DNA of 6,659 nucleotides from Pleomorphochaeta sp964545735. Its GTDB lineage: Bacteria; Spirochaetota; Spirochaetia; Sphaerochaetales; Sphaerochaetaceae. The position numbers and the translations under genes are program-made. Of the stretch, positions 1 through 6,598 are shown piece by piece; position 1 is the stretch's first letter; every line of letters starts with the position of its first letter. Location of the stretch: positions 1-6,659 of the forward strand of contig CAZJGS010000130.1 in assembly GCA_964545735.1 (NCBI GenBank), in the 5' to 3' direction. The notes beneath the pieces are model-generated. The model was not told the DNA's origin, did not search any database, and saw nothing but the letters and a program-made list of their open reading frames with translations.

Positions 1-525
1 GAAAAATATGAAAATGATTTAGATGTAATAAAATTAGTTTGTTTAACGAAATTAAAAACTTTTAGCGAAAAAGATGGAGGCTTTAATAGAGTTCAATTTA
101 TGACAAAATATAAGAAAATTCTTGAAAAAGCTTATCCAATAACAGAACAGGAATTGAATAAAATAGATGAAAATTCTCTAGATCAGGTTTTTTTTGTTCA
201 TACTCCTTTATCAAATCCAAGAATATTGCAACAACAAGGGGCATTCTTAATAGTTGGAAGAAATCAGGAACATCCTGAAAACCAAAATACCAAAAAATTA
301 TTAAAATATTTTACACCGACTATACCAATTAAGGATGACGTTTCAGATTCTAAAAACTTAAAACTCTTAGATGATAAAACAATAGTTTATATAATAAATC
401 CAGAATTTGAACAAACACTTTTAAAACATTTAGATTCTTTAGGGTACAATAAAGCTCTTATATATCCTGATTTAGAAAATATTATATCATATCTAGTTGA
501 TAGGCTTAGTAATAATGAAAACTAA
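1..525 (+). CDS. FRG domain-containing protein, C-terminal part (5' end outside window)
   Basis: The reading frame is open from the first base of the window, so this is the last 174 codons of a longer gene; the ATG at 100 is internal, with no convincing ribosome binding site. The tail has the look of FRG-domain proteins: an FFVHTPLSNPRILQQQGAFLI-like stretch near 187-252 (Asn-Pro-Arg, then Gln-Gln-Gly-Ala-Phe), and a closing segment with YPDLENIISYL near 463-495, matching the usual 'FPDL...I..YL' end of the family. Upstream, FSEKDGGFNRVQF fits the helical part of the domain. The FRG domain is named for a Phe-Arg-Gly motif that would lie upstream of the window; its biochemical activity is not established to my knowledge, and it recurs in accessory and defence-like loci. 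The stop overlaps the start of the peptidase gene by 11 bases, suggesting the same transcript. Family call fairly sure; function unknown. Confidence 0.72.
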   Translation, partial: EKYENDLDVIKLVCLTKLKTFSEKDGGFNRVQFMTKYKKILEKAYPITEQELNKIDENSLDQVFFVHTPLSNPRILQQQGAFLIVGRNQEHPENQNTKKLLKYFTPTIPIKDDVSDSKNLKLLDDKTIVYIINPEFEQTLLKHLDSLGYNKALIYPDLENIISYLVDRLSNNEN

Positions 526-1501
526 ACAAATAAAACTTAACAACAGAATAATGGATTATTCAAATGAAATAGCGGTTTGTGGCAATGAAAATAATTTTAT
601 AAAACAAATAGCTTTAGAACTTTCAAGTAATGGAATTTTTTCATATAAAGATTTTTTTGGAAATTTGATTGTAAGTTTTTCTAAAAATAATAAAATAAAT
701 GAAAATTCAATTGTTTTCTCAGCCCACGTCGATGAGATTGGGATCCAAATACAAAAAGTAGAAGATGAAAAAGTATATTTTAGAGGTATAGGCACAATAA
801 AAACTCAAGCCTTAAATAATAATAAAGTCTCAATTAACAACTTAGAAACAACAGTCTTTTCACATTCTAAAACACTAAAAGATTATGAATATAATAAATT
901 ATACATAAAAAAAAGAAAAGATGAAGTTTTTAATATAGGTGATTTTGGAACATTCTCTAGTAAGTCTGTATTAAATAATGATTTAATAAACGGAAAAGCT
1001 TTGGATAATAGAGTTGGTTGTGCTCTATTATTTGAAGTAGCCTTATATTTGCATGAAAATGATTTAGAAGAAAATATATTTGTAATTTTTTCTGTACAGG
1101 AAGAAATAGGAGCTAGAGGGATTCAACATTTTTCCTATTTAAATAAAATGAAATATTTTATTTCCCTTGATGCAACACCAGTTGTTCCAGAGAACAATGT
1201 ATTACAAAGTCGTGGTGTTTGCATCAAATTAAGTGACGGTTCTAGTTTTGCTGATGAGGTATTATTTGAAGCATTCAAACAAATTGCTGAAAATAATAAA
1301 ATTCCTTATCAAATAGAAGTGAATGATTTAGGATTAACGGAATCTGCATTTCCTCCACTATTTTCTCAAACAAAAAGCCTTACGATTTCTTATCCAATTA
1401 CTGATATGCATACTAATAATTCAAGTGTTGATATTAATGATGTTGTTGATACTTATAATTTAATAGTTAAGTGTTGCAAAGACAGAAATTATTTCTTATA
1501 A
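515..1501 (+). CDS. M42 family metallopeptidase (glutamyl aminopeptidase/FrvX-like)
   Basis: A 328-residue protein of normal M42 length, probably a cytosolic dinuclear-metal aminopeptidase; no signal peptide or membrane segment is seen. The ligand set is complete and in the family order: AHVDEIG with His71 and Asp73, GKALDNRVG with bridging Asp164, QEEIGARG with catalytic Glu196 and metal-binding Glu197, SLDATP with Asp219, and DMHTNNSSVD with His299. I chose ATG 515 over the in-frame TTG at 497 because a weak TAGG lies upstream at about 500-503 and the 11-base overlap with the FRG gene suits coupled translation; ATG 551 is also possible. The gene ends 24 bases before the RiPP-like peptide and carries that peptide's promoter in its last codons. 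Known M42 enzymes remove N-terminal residues from peptides; a role in trimming the modified peptide is inference. It could instead be an ordinary housekeeping aminopeptidase caught in the locus, but its placement argues against that. Confidence 0.88.
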   Translation: MKTKQIKLNNRIMDYSNEIAVCGNENNFIKQIALELSSNGIFSYKDFFGNLIVSFSKNNKINENSIVFSAHVDEIGIQIQKVEDEKVYFRGIGTIKTQALNNNKVSINNLETTVFSHSKTLKDYEYNKLYIKKRKDEVFNIGDFGTFSSKSVLNNDLINGKALDNRVGCALLFEVALYLHENDLEENIFVIFSVQEEIGARGIQHFSYLNKMKYFISLDATPVVPENNVLQSRGVCIKLSDGSSFADEVLFEAFKQIAENNKIPYQIEVNDLGLTESAFPPLFSQTKSLTISYPITDMHTNNSSVDINDVVDTYNLIVKCCKDRNYFL

Positions 1502-1502
1502 T
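1474..1502 (+). promoter_or_regulatory. Sigma-A-type promoter for the precursor peptide
   Basis: TTGCAA at 1474-1479 (4 of 6 to the -35 consensus) is followed after exactly 17 bases by a perfect TATAAT at 1497-1502. It lies inside the last codons and stop of the peptidase gene, and predicts a start of transcription near 1509, giving a very short leader before the peptide's Shine-Dalgarno site. In AT-rich DNA TATAAT occurs by chance, but the spacing and position just before a small gene with a terminator behind it raise its credibility. Confidence 0.55.
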
Positions 1503-1525
1503 ATTATAAAAGAAGGATAGCCTAG

Positions 1526-1636
1526 ATGAAAACTACTAAGATTAAAATTTCATGGGATATAAAATCCCCAAAATCAGAAAAAACCCGTGTAGGAATGATG
1601 TATTGTTTTAAGAATTGTTCAAAAAACAATAACTAA
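1526..1636 (+). CDS. Putative RiPP precursor peptide (36 aa, CxxxC near C terminus)
   Basis: This small gene starts at ATG 1526 with a strong AAGGA at 1513-1517, 8 bases upstream, and ends in TAA at 1634-1636. The peptide begins MKTTKIKISWDIKSPKSEK and finishes RVGMMYCFKNCSKNNN. The first half is Lys/Ser-rich with alternating hydrophobic residues (KIKISWDI), fitting a leader that could add a beta strand to a recognition domain; the end contains Tyr26, Cys27, Phe28 and Cys31, plausible sites for thioether or carbon-carbon crosslinks. No Gly-Gly or other classical leader cleavage motif and no hydrophobic signal sequence is present. It sits immediately before a radical SAM/SPASM gene with a RiPP-recognition-like N terminus, the usual position of such precursors, and has its own promoter and terminator. 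I do not recognise the sequence as any named RiPP. Coding status is well supported by the ribosome site and context; the precursor role is inference. Confidence 0.78.
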   Translation: MKTTKIKISWDIKSPKSEKTRVGMMYCFKNCSKNNN

Positions 1637-1642
1637 TTATTT

Positions 1643-1672
1643 AAGGACCTGCTTTTCGTGGGTCTTTTATTT
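1643..1672 (+). terminator. Hairpin terminator/attenuator between precursor and rSAM gene
   Basis: AAGGACCTGC at 1643-1652 pairs with GTGGGTCTTT at 1658-1667 across a TTTTC loop, a 10-bp stem with three G-T wobbles, running into a T-rich tract (1664-1672). It begins 6 bases after the precursor stop and ends 15 bases before the rSAM start. It should end most transcripts after the precursor while letting some read through to the modifying enzyme, since no separate promoter for the rSAM gene is evident. Confidence 0.75.
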
Positions 1673-1687
1673 GTAGGAAATAAACTA

Positions 1688-2974
1688 ATGGAAAAAGAAG
1701 TTTCAATAAATAAATCCTATAACTTACCAAAAGAAACACAACTGATTATTCATGACTCTAATTATGTTGTAGTTTATACGGAAGGTTGTAATTGGTTATT
1801 ATTTAATAAAGAAACCTATAAAATTTACCAGTTTTTTGAAAAAAAACATACAATTAAAGAAGCTTATACTCTTTTTGATAATAATTTAGTTAATAATGTT
1901 ATAAGAGAAATTGAAGCAAAAAATTTTGAAAATTGTATAAATACTGAACAGCATGAAGAAAAAAGTGTTTTCATCTATTTAACCAATAATTGCAATCTAC
2001 GTTGCCCTTATTGCTACATGTATTCTGGTGAATTAATAATTCAAGAATTGGAATTAGAACAATGGAAAGCTATTTTATTAGAATTATCAAAAAATGGTTA
2101 TAAAAATATTACCTTTAGTGGTGGTGAACCTTTGTTATACAAATCATTCAAAGAGTTATGTATTTTTGCTAATACTTTAGGTTTTAATATTTGCGTATTA
2201 TCTAATGGAATATTGTGGGATGATAAATTAATATCAGAATTATCAGGTTCTATATCCGAAGTACAGCTAAGTTTAGATGGTTATGATTGTGCTTCTTACA
2301 AATTTGTCAGAGATTATGATGGCTTTGATAAAGTCTTAGACACCTTAGATAAATTGGACAAACTAGGAATTTTTACTTCATTGTCAGTAACCCCCCTTTA
2401 TGAAAAACTTGATAATTTCATTAACCATTATAAAGATTTTGCACTCTTTTTAAATGAAAGATATCCTAATACCCAAATTAAATTTTCTTACGAGTTAATG
2501 CCTGGACGTACCATAAAGATATCAAAAGAAGAAAATCAAATTTATAGAAGTTCAATTACAAATCTAGTTAGAGAAATTGATAGCGATTATTTTGATGACA
2601 ACTTTTATATAAACTTGAAAACTAAACAAAGAATTACTTCTTGTGGCTATGGTGGTTTAACTATTAGTTCTGAGGGAAAAGTATATTTGTGTAATAGAAT
2701 TTTTTCTGATAAAAGTGTTGGAGAAATTACAAAAGGTAATATTCAAGAGTTAGAGAATATTGCAAAAAATTCTATGGATGATAAGTCTTTATCAAATGTC
2801 TATCCTTGTGCAAAGTGCCCATTGAAGTATATTTGTGGTGGTGGTTGCCGATTAGAATTTAAAGAAAATAAAAACCCTAAAATAAAGTATAAATATATAA
2901 GAGCTTGCAGCAATGAAAATAGAAAGATTTTTCTTGATAGGATGATTAGTGCAAATGAATACTTCTACGAGTAA
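1688..2974 (+). CDS. Radical SAM/SPASM peptide maturase with N-terminal RRE (PqqD-like) domain
   Basis: A 428-residue cytosolic enzyme predicted to modify the adjacent small peptide by radical chemistry. Residues about 10-85 (LIIHDSNYVVVYTEGCNWLLFNKETYKIYQFF onward, read in part) resemble the PqqD-like recognition element: beta strands, then a winged-helix-like helical part. The radical SAM core carries the [4Fe-4S] motif Cys102-x3-Cys106-x2-Cys109 (CNLRCPYC) and the SAM-binding GGEP at 145-148. The C-terminal SPASM domain has its full seven-cysteine set: Cys319, Cys335 (with the GxxxxC pattern), Cys374-x2-Cys377-x5-Cys383-x3-Cys387, and Cys407, so two auxiliary Fe-S clusters are expected. 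I chose ATG 1688, which has AGGA at 1675-1678, over the in-frame GTG at 1658, because that GTG lies within the terminator hairpin and has no ribosome site. The 3' end overlaps the SNF2 gene. SPASM maturases make sactipeptide or ranthipeptide thioethers, C-C crosslinks, or peptide-derived cofactors; which applies here cannot be read from sequence. Confidence 0.9.
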   Translation: MEKEVSINKSYNLPKETQLIIHDSNYVVVYTEGCNWLLFNKETYKIYQFFEKKHTIKEAYTLFDNNLVNNVIREIEAKNFENCINTEQHEEKSVFIYLTNNCNLRCPYCYMYSGELIIQELELEQWKAILLELSKNGYKNITFSGGEPLLYKSFKELCIFANTLGFNICVLSNGILWDDKLISELSGSISEVQLSLDGYDCASYKFVRDYDGFDKVLDTLDKLDKLGIFTSLSVTPLYEKLDNFINHYKDFALFLNERYPNTQIKFSYELMPGRTIKISKEENQIYRSSITNLVREIDSDYFDDNFYINLKTKQRITSCGYGGLTISSEGKVYLCNRIFSDKSVGEITKGNIQELENIAKNSMDDKSLSNVYPCAKCPLKYICGGGCRLEFKENKNPKIKYKYIRACSNENRKIFLDRMISANEYFYE

Positions 2975-5351
2975 AGAAACTCTATTCTTATTATTAAATA
3001 AATCTAAAATCAAAGATAAATTAATTTTTGAAATTTGTTTAGGATTTGATAAATTTAATAAAAGCGGTCATTTCTCAGGTTTATTACGAGCAGCTGATAT
3101 TTTTTCTATTGATCCAGTACAAATTTCTAACGGGGAATTTGAAAATTTTATTAAACAAAATATAATAAATGGGAATTTCATCTTAATTAAAAAAAATAAA
3201 TTATTGATTTCAAATTATAATATATTAGCCTCAGCTAGTAAATTATATTCTTATTTTTTAGTTTACGATAAAAATACAGTTAAACTCAAAAATATAAAAA
3301 TTTATAATGAAACAAATAATAATTTATTTGAGTTAAATGGTAAAACACTAGTAATATATAATTTACCAAATGAACCTTTAAATGCTTATGGGTTTACACC
3401 AATATTAAAATTAGCAACTCTCAGTCGTAAAAAAATAACAGCGGAGCTTTCTTTTGACTATCTAAATGTAAATATAAGAACCAAATTAACAACAGATGAA
3501 TTTCATGACTTTTACAAAGAAAAAAAATGTGCAGAGATTTTAAAAAAATATGGTTGGATAAATGAAAGAAAAAATATATTTACAATAAATGAGAAAGCTT
3601 TATATATTTCATTATTAGATTTACAGAAAAATAACTTTATAATTTTATTTAAAAACAAACAAATTGTTCCTTTTTCAAATTATCATATTTCAATTAAAAA
3701 TAGTAACCATAATTGGTTTGAAATAACAGGGTTTGTTAATGTTGATAATGAGGAATATGAAATAAATGATATTATTCAAAATTTAAAAAACGACAATCAA
3801 TGGATCGAAATAAAAAACCAAATGTTATTATTTCCATCTTCTATTAAAAAAATTAAAAGTTACTTGAAAAATTCTAATACTATAAAAATTCCAGTGGCAA
3901 ATAGTATTGATGCTTTTTCCTTTTATAATGATATGATATCAGAATATAAACAGTTTCAATATAATCCTATCAATTATAAAGAAGTGAGTTTAAATATCTC
4001 ATTAGAATTATTAAATATTCTTAGACCTTACCAAAAAATAGGTGTTAAATGGCTTAAAGCTTTATATAAACAACAAATTAGTGGTTGTTTAGCAGATGAA
4101 ATGGGGCTTGGTAAAACTGTTCAAGTCCTTGCTTTTCTCTCCGATAAAGAAATAAAGAATGAATTACCAAATTTAATTGTTGTACCAAAAACTTTGTTAT
4201 ATAATTGGGTAAATGAAATTAAAATTTTTTCTCCTAAATCAAATATAATTGTTTATCATGGTAATAAACGAACTTTAACAAACATAAAACCTAATACTCT
4301 AATTTTAACCACTTATGGAACACTGGATAATGATATAGAAGAAATAGCTAAATTTGAATTTAATTGTTTAATAATAGATGAAATTCAATTTATCAAAAAT
4401 TATAGATCTAAACACCATAGAACCTGTAAAAAGGTTAATGCAAAATGTAAAATTGGTATGACAGGTACACCCATAGAGAATTCAAGTACTGATTTATGGT
4501 CTATTTTTAATGTTTTGTTACCTAACTATTTTGGGAATTTATCATCTTTTAACAATAATATAGAGAATATCAATGAATTAATTAAACCAGTTGTTCTACG
4601 AAGGACTAAAAATGATGTTTTAAAGTCCCTTCCAAAAAAAATAATCAAAAATTATTATTGTGAACTATATGATGAACAAAAAGAGCTTTATAAACAAATT
4701 GTTTATTCAATGAATAAAGAACTAAAAAGAAAAAATACAAGATATGAAATTAAAAATGATTCTACCTTAGTTTTAAAAGCATTATTAAGATTAAGACAAT
4801 TGTGTTGTCATCCAGATTTATTGCCATTTGAGCTAAATAGAAACGCTTTTCATAAAAGTAGTAAATTTGATGCCTATAAAAAATTAATCAATACTATAAA
4901 TCTTACAGAGCAAAAAATTGTTGTTTTTTGTCAATTTACTAGTATGTTAAAAATCTTAAAAAATTGGACTTCAAAAAGAGGATATTCGACATTTTATTTA
5001 GATGGAGAAACAAATAATAGGGGAGCTTTGATTGATTCATTTGAAAAGTCAAGCCAAGGTATCTTTTTTATTAGTTTAAAAGCAGGAGGAACTGGTATTA
5101 ATCTAATTTCTGCTAATCAAATAATTATTTATGATCCTTGGTGGAATCCTGCGGTTGAAAATCAGGCAATGGATAGATTACATAGAATCGGTCAGCTAAA
5201 AACTGTTTATGTTTATAGATTAATCGCAAATGATACTATTGAAGAAAAAATTCTAAAATTACAAGACGAAAAGCAACAAATATTTACCTCAATCATGAAA
5301 AATCAAGATAATGTTTTTTCAATTAAAGAAATAAAAAAACTATTGAATTAA
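2955..5351 (+). CDS. SNF2-family helicase-like ATPase
   Basis: A 798-residue member of the SNF2 branch of superfamily 2, an ATP-driven translocase on double-stranded DNA. All core motifs are present: DEMGLGKT (Walker A, 381-388), VVPKTLLYNW (Ia), DEIQ (Walker B, 475-478), MTGTPIEN (III, from 502), FCQFTSM (IV), SLKAGGTGIN (V, from 707), DPWWNP, and QAMDRLHRIGQ (VI, 737-747, with both arginine positions). The first ~350 residues are a separate AT-rich-coded region; a WIEIKNQMLLFPSSIKKI stretch near 283 resembles the segment found just before the motor in bacterial SNF2 proteins. No SWIM zinc finger is seen, nor a nuclease or other enzymatic domain. ATG 2955 was chosen; GTG 2949 is as close to the AGGA at 2939-2942 and equally possible. 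The start lies 20 bases inside the rSAM gene, so translation is probably coupled. Pairing with a RiPP maturase is unusual; a role in defence or in acting with the modified peptide is inference. Confidence 0.9.
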   Translation: MNTSTSKETLFLLLNKSKIKDKLIFEICLGFDKFNKSGHFSGLLRAADIFSIDPVQISNGEFENFIKQNIINGNFILIKKNKLLISNYNILASASKLYSYFLVYDKNTVKLKNIKIYNETNNNLFELNGKTLVIYNLPNEPLNAYGFTPILKLATLSRKKITAELSFDYLNVNIRTKLTTDEFHDFYKEKKCAEILKKYGWINERKNIFTINEKALYISLLDLQKNNFIILFKNKQIVPFSNYHISIKNSNHNWFEITGFVNVDNEEYEINDIIQNLKNDNQWIEIKNQMLLFPSSIKKIKSYLKNSNTIKIPVANSIDAFSFYNDMISEYKQFQYNPINYKEVSLNISLELLNILRPYQKIGVKWLKALYKQQISGCLADEMGLGKTVQVLAFLSDKEIKNELPNLIVVPKTLLYNWVNEIKIFSPKSNIIVYHGNKRTLTNIKPNTLILTTYGTLDNDIEEIAKFEFNCLIIDEIQFIKNYRSKHHRTCKKVNAKCKIGMTGTPIENSSTDLWSIFNVLLPNYFGNLSSFNNNIENINELIKPVVLRRTKNDVLKSLPKKIIKNYYCELYDEQKELYKQIVYSMNKELKRKNTRYEIKNDSTLVLKALLRLRQLCCHPDLLPFELNRNAFHKSSKFDAYKKLINTINLTEQKIVVFCQFTSMLKILKNWTSKRGYSTFYLDGETNNRGALIDSFEKSSQGIFFISLKAGGTGINLISANQIIIYDPWWNPAVENQAMDRLHRIGQLKTVYVYRLIANDTIEEKILKLQDEKQQIFTSIMKNQDNVFSIKEIKKLLN

Positions 5352-5420
5352 GTAGTAAAGAAAACATCCTAACGAGTTATGTCCCTATATGCATATTCAC
5401 TTAAGAATAGACAAAATATT

Positions 5421-5612
5421 TTAATTAAATATATTTGATATTGGATTGTCAACACTTTGGATTGTCAACACTTGTTGAGACAATTTTAATAAAGACAACT
5501 CACTAAATTCTTTAGGACTCTTATAGCCTAAAGTTTCATGTAATCTCTTGTTGTTGTACCAATTAACATAATCAAGTAATTCTAAATCAAATTTGTCTTG
5601 TAATATACGTGA
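5421..5612 (-). pseudogene. IS3-family transposase, C-terminal remnant
   Basis: Read on the - strand, this gives the C-terminal end of an IS3-family DDE (rve-type) transposase: LDYVNWYNNKRLHETLGYKS followed by PKEFSELSLL, the typical W-Y-N-x-x-R-x-H-x-x-L-G-Y and P-x-x-F signature after the last catalytic glutamate. Only about 55 family-like residues survive. The frame is blocked by a stop at 5616-5618 on the N-terminal side, and the catalytic DDE residues are absent, so it cannot be active. The frame runs on to a stop at 5421-5423, past the likely element end near 5442-5472. It is a relic of an insertion between the SNF2 gene and the HipA-like kinase module, most of the element having been deleted on the kinase side. 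Confidence 0.82.
5441..5472. repeat. 16-bp perfect tandem repeat at the IS3 remnant end
   Basis: TTGGATTGTCAACACT occurs twice head to tail, at 5441-5456 and 5457-5472. It lies where the terminal inverted repeat of the element would be expected, just beyond the transposase C terminus (the ends of IS3 elements normally begin with TG). The duplication may come from replication slippage or from a nested insertion next to an older copy of the same end. Confidence 0.8.
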
Positions 5613-5627
5613 AACTCATGATATAAC
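5598..5627 (+). promoter_or_regulatory. Possible promoter for the HipA-like kinase module
   Basis: TTGTAA at 5598-5603 (4 of 6) and TATAAC at 5622-5627 (5 of 6) are 18 bases apart; a perfect TATAAT follows at 5629-5634 but has no good -35 partner. The -35 would lie inside the transposase remnant, so the insertion may have supplied part of it. AT-rich context makes this a weak call. Confidence 0.28.
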
Positions 5628-5667
5628 ATATAATACAAGAAATATTATTAAATAAAGCTGTAATAAA

Positions 5668-5718
5668 ATGGGGGATTTGGAGATCGAAATTCCTAGTAGG
5701 TCGGTGTATAACAGATGA
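5668..5718 (+). CDS. 16-codon mini-ORF overlapping the kinase start (leader or gene remnant)
   Basis: ATG 5668 opens a frame coding MGDLEIEIPSRSVYNR, ending in a TGA at 5716-5718 that overlaps the kinase ATG as ATGA, the classical coupling arrangement. There is no good ribosome site before ATG 5668, and the same frame is stopped upstream at 5653-5655. The local base composition is higher in G than the flanks. It may be the surviving C-terminal end of an upstream partner gene deleted along with the IS element, or a short leader peptide; it may also be chance. Confidence 0.3.
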   Translation: MGDLEIEIPSRSVYNR

Positions 5719-6584
5719 TAAAAGATTTTAGTTCATGGTTAGAATATGAAGGAGCCTCAGAGGGTAGTGGGCGTAGTGAGAAGATTTGGTTAGAAAATCC
5801 GAAGAATAATATTGTAGGGCTATTTAAATTTCCAAAATCTGAATTTACTACTGAACATATATCTGAAAAAGTTGCGGCAGATATCGCTAAATTAATTAAC
5901 ATTGAATGTATGAAAGTAGATTTAGGTGAATATAATTCAAGGAAAGGATCATTAAGTTATAGGATAAATACCAAGGGTGAAAACTTAATTGAAGGAGTTA
6001 GATTAATAAATAAATACTATCCTGATTATGATCCAAATACTTTATATGATGAGAAAAAACAAGAATATTATTCATTAGAGATGATTTTAAACTCTCTAGA
6101 GGAATTTAGCTTTCAAAGTGAAATATTTAAAACACTTATTTTTGACTTTCTAATTGGAAATACAGATAGGCATCAAAATAATTGGGCTATTTTACAAGAT
6201 GAAGAAAATATTAGATTTTGCCCATTATATGATAATGGTTCTTCTTTATGTTGTTATTTATTAGAGTCAAAACTTGATAGTTATTTGGGAAATGATAAAG
6301 TTAGATTTCAATCTTTAATTGATACCAAATCAAAATCAAGAATTAGAATAGATAAAAATTATAAAAGAGAGCCTACACATTTAGAAGTATTAATATATCT
6401 AAAGGACAACTATTATAATGAAGTAATTGATATTGTAAAAACAATAGTTTACAATATTGATGATAATAGTGTAGATTCTATACTAGACGAATATACCGGA
6501 ATAATAAGTAAAAAAAGAGAAATATTAATTAAGAAGTTTTTATTAGGAAAAGTCAATTTAATGAAAAATCAATTTAATTTATGA
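5715..6584 (+). CDS. HipA-like serine/threonine kinase
   Basis: A 289-residue protein with the hallmarks of the HipA/CtkA kinase fold. The N-terminal lobe has a possible nucleotide loop (ASEGSGRSEK, about 14-23), the strand GLFKFPK with a candidate ATP-binding Lys, and a following helix SEKVAADIAKL. The catalytic segment FDFLIGNTDRHQNNWAIL contains Asp151 and Asn156, the equivalents of the catalytic Asp and metal-binding Asn, and LYDNGSSL carries the metal-binding Asp173 in the DFG-like place. It is shorter than classical HipA (about 440 residues) and lacks the N-terminal subdomain, like HipT or CtkA-type kinases. HipA relatives phosphorylate targets such as aminoacyl-tRNA synthetases and act as toxins in toxin-antitoxin pairs; the target here is unknown. 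No HipB-like helix-turn-helix gene is visible. The Shine-Dalgarno before ATG 5715 is weak (AGG at 5698-5700), consistent with coupling to the mini-ORF. A further gene follows after 14 bases. Confidence 0.85.
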   Translation: MIKDFSSWLEYEGASEGSGRSEKIWLENPKNNIVGLFKFPKSEFTTEHISEKVAADIAKLINIECMKVDLGEYNSRKGSLSYRINTKGENLIEGVRLINKYYPDYDPNTLYDEKKQEYYSLEMILNSLEEFSFQSEIFKTLIFDFLIGNTDRHQNNWAILQDEENIRFCPLYDNGSSLCCYLLESKLDSYLGNDKVRFQSLIDTKSKSRIRIDKNYKREPTHLEVLIYLKDNYYNEVIDIVKTIVYNIDDNSVDSILDEYTGIISKKREILIKKFLLGKVNLMKNQFNL

Positions 6585-6598
6585 AAGGAGGAATAGCT

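Larger units (their letters stand above)
5352..5667. other. Intergenic scar without intact gene
   Basis: Between the SNF2 stop and the mini-ORF before the kinase I see no intact coding sequence. The stretch holds about 70 bases of unassigned AT-rich DNA after SNF2 with no clear terminator, then the transposase remnant and tandem repeat, then about 50 bases of AT-rich DNA with a possible promoter. An imperfect inverted repeat (CTTGTAATATA at 5597-5607 against TATAATACAAG at 5629-5639, one mismatch) spans the junction of remnant and flank. Confidence 0.6.

Noticed and set aside
100..102. ATG 100 as the start of a 141-residue protein
   Set aside because: The frame is open back to base 1 and the upstream residues look like FRG-domain sequence; no clear ribosome site precedes this ATG.
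497..499. TTG 497 as peptidase start
   Set aside because: Rare start codon without a Shine-Dalgarno site; ATG 515 begins the plausible protein.
556..795. 79-residue frame on the - strand
   Set aside because: Lies wholly within the peptidase coding region, whose conserved metal motif it opposes; no family features.
1658..1660. GTG 1658 as rSAM start
   Set aside because: It lies in the descending arm of the terminator hairpin and lacks a ribosome site; ATG 1688 has AGGA at good spacing.
5597..5639. Imperfect inverted repeat as a terminator or IS end
   Set aside because: Arms are AT-rich, loop is 21 bases and no T tract follows; probably chance in this composition, so it is only mentioned within the intergenic entry.
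5693..5902. 69-residue frame on the - strand
   Set aside because: Antisense to the kinase N-terminal lobe and without ribosome site or recognisable motif.
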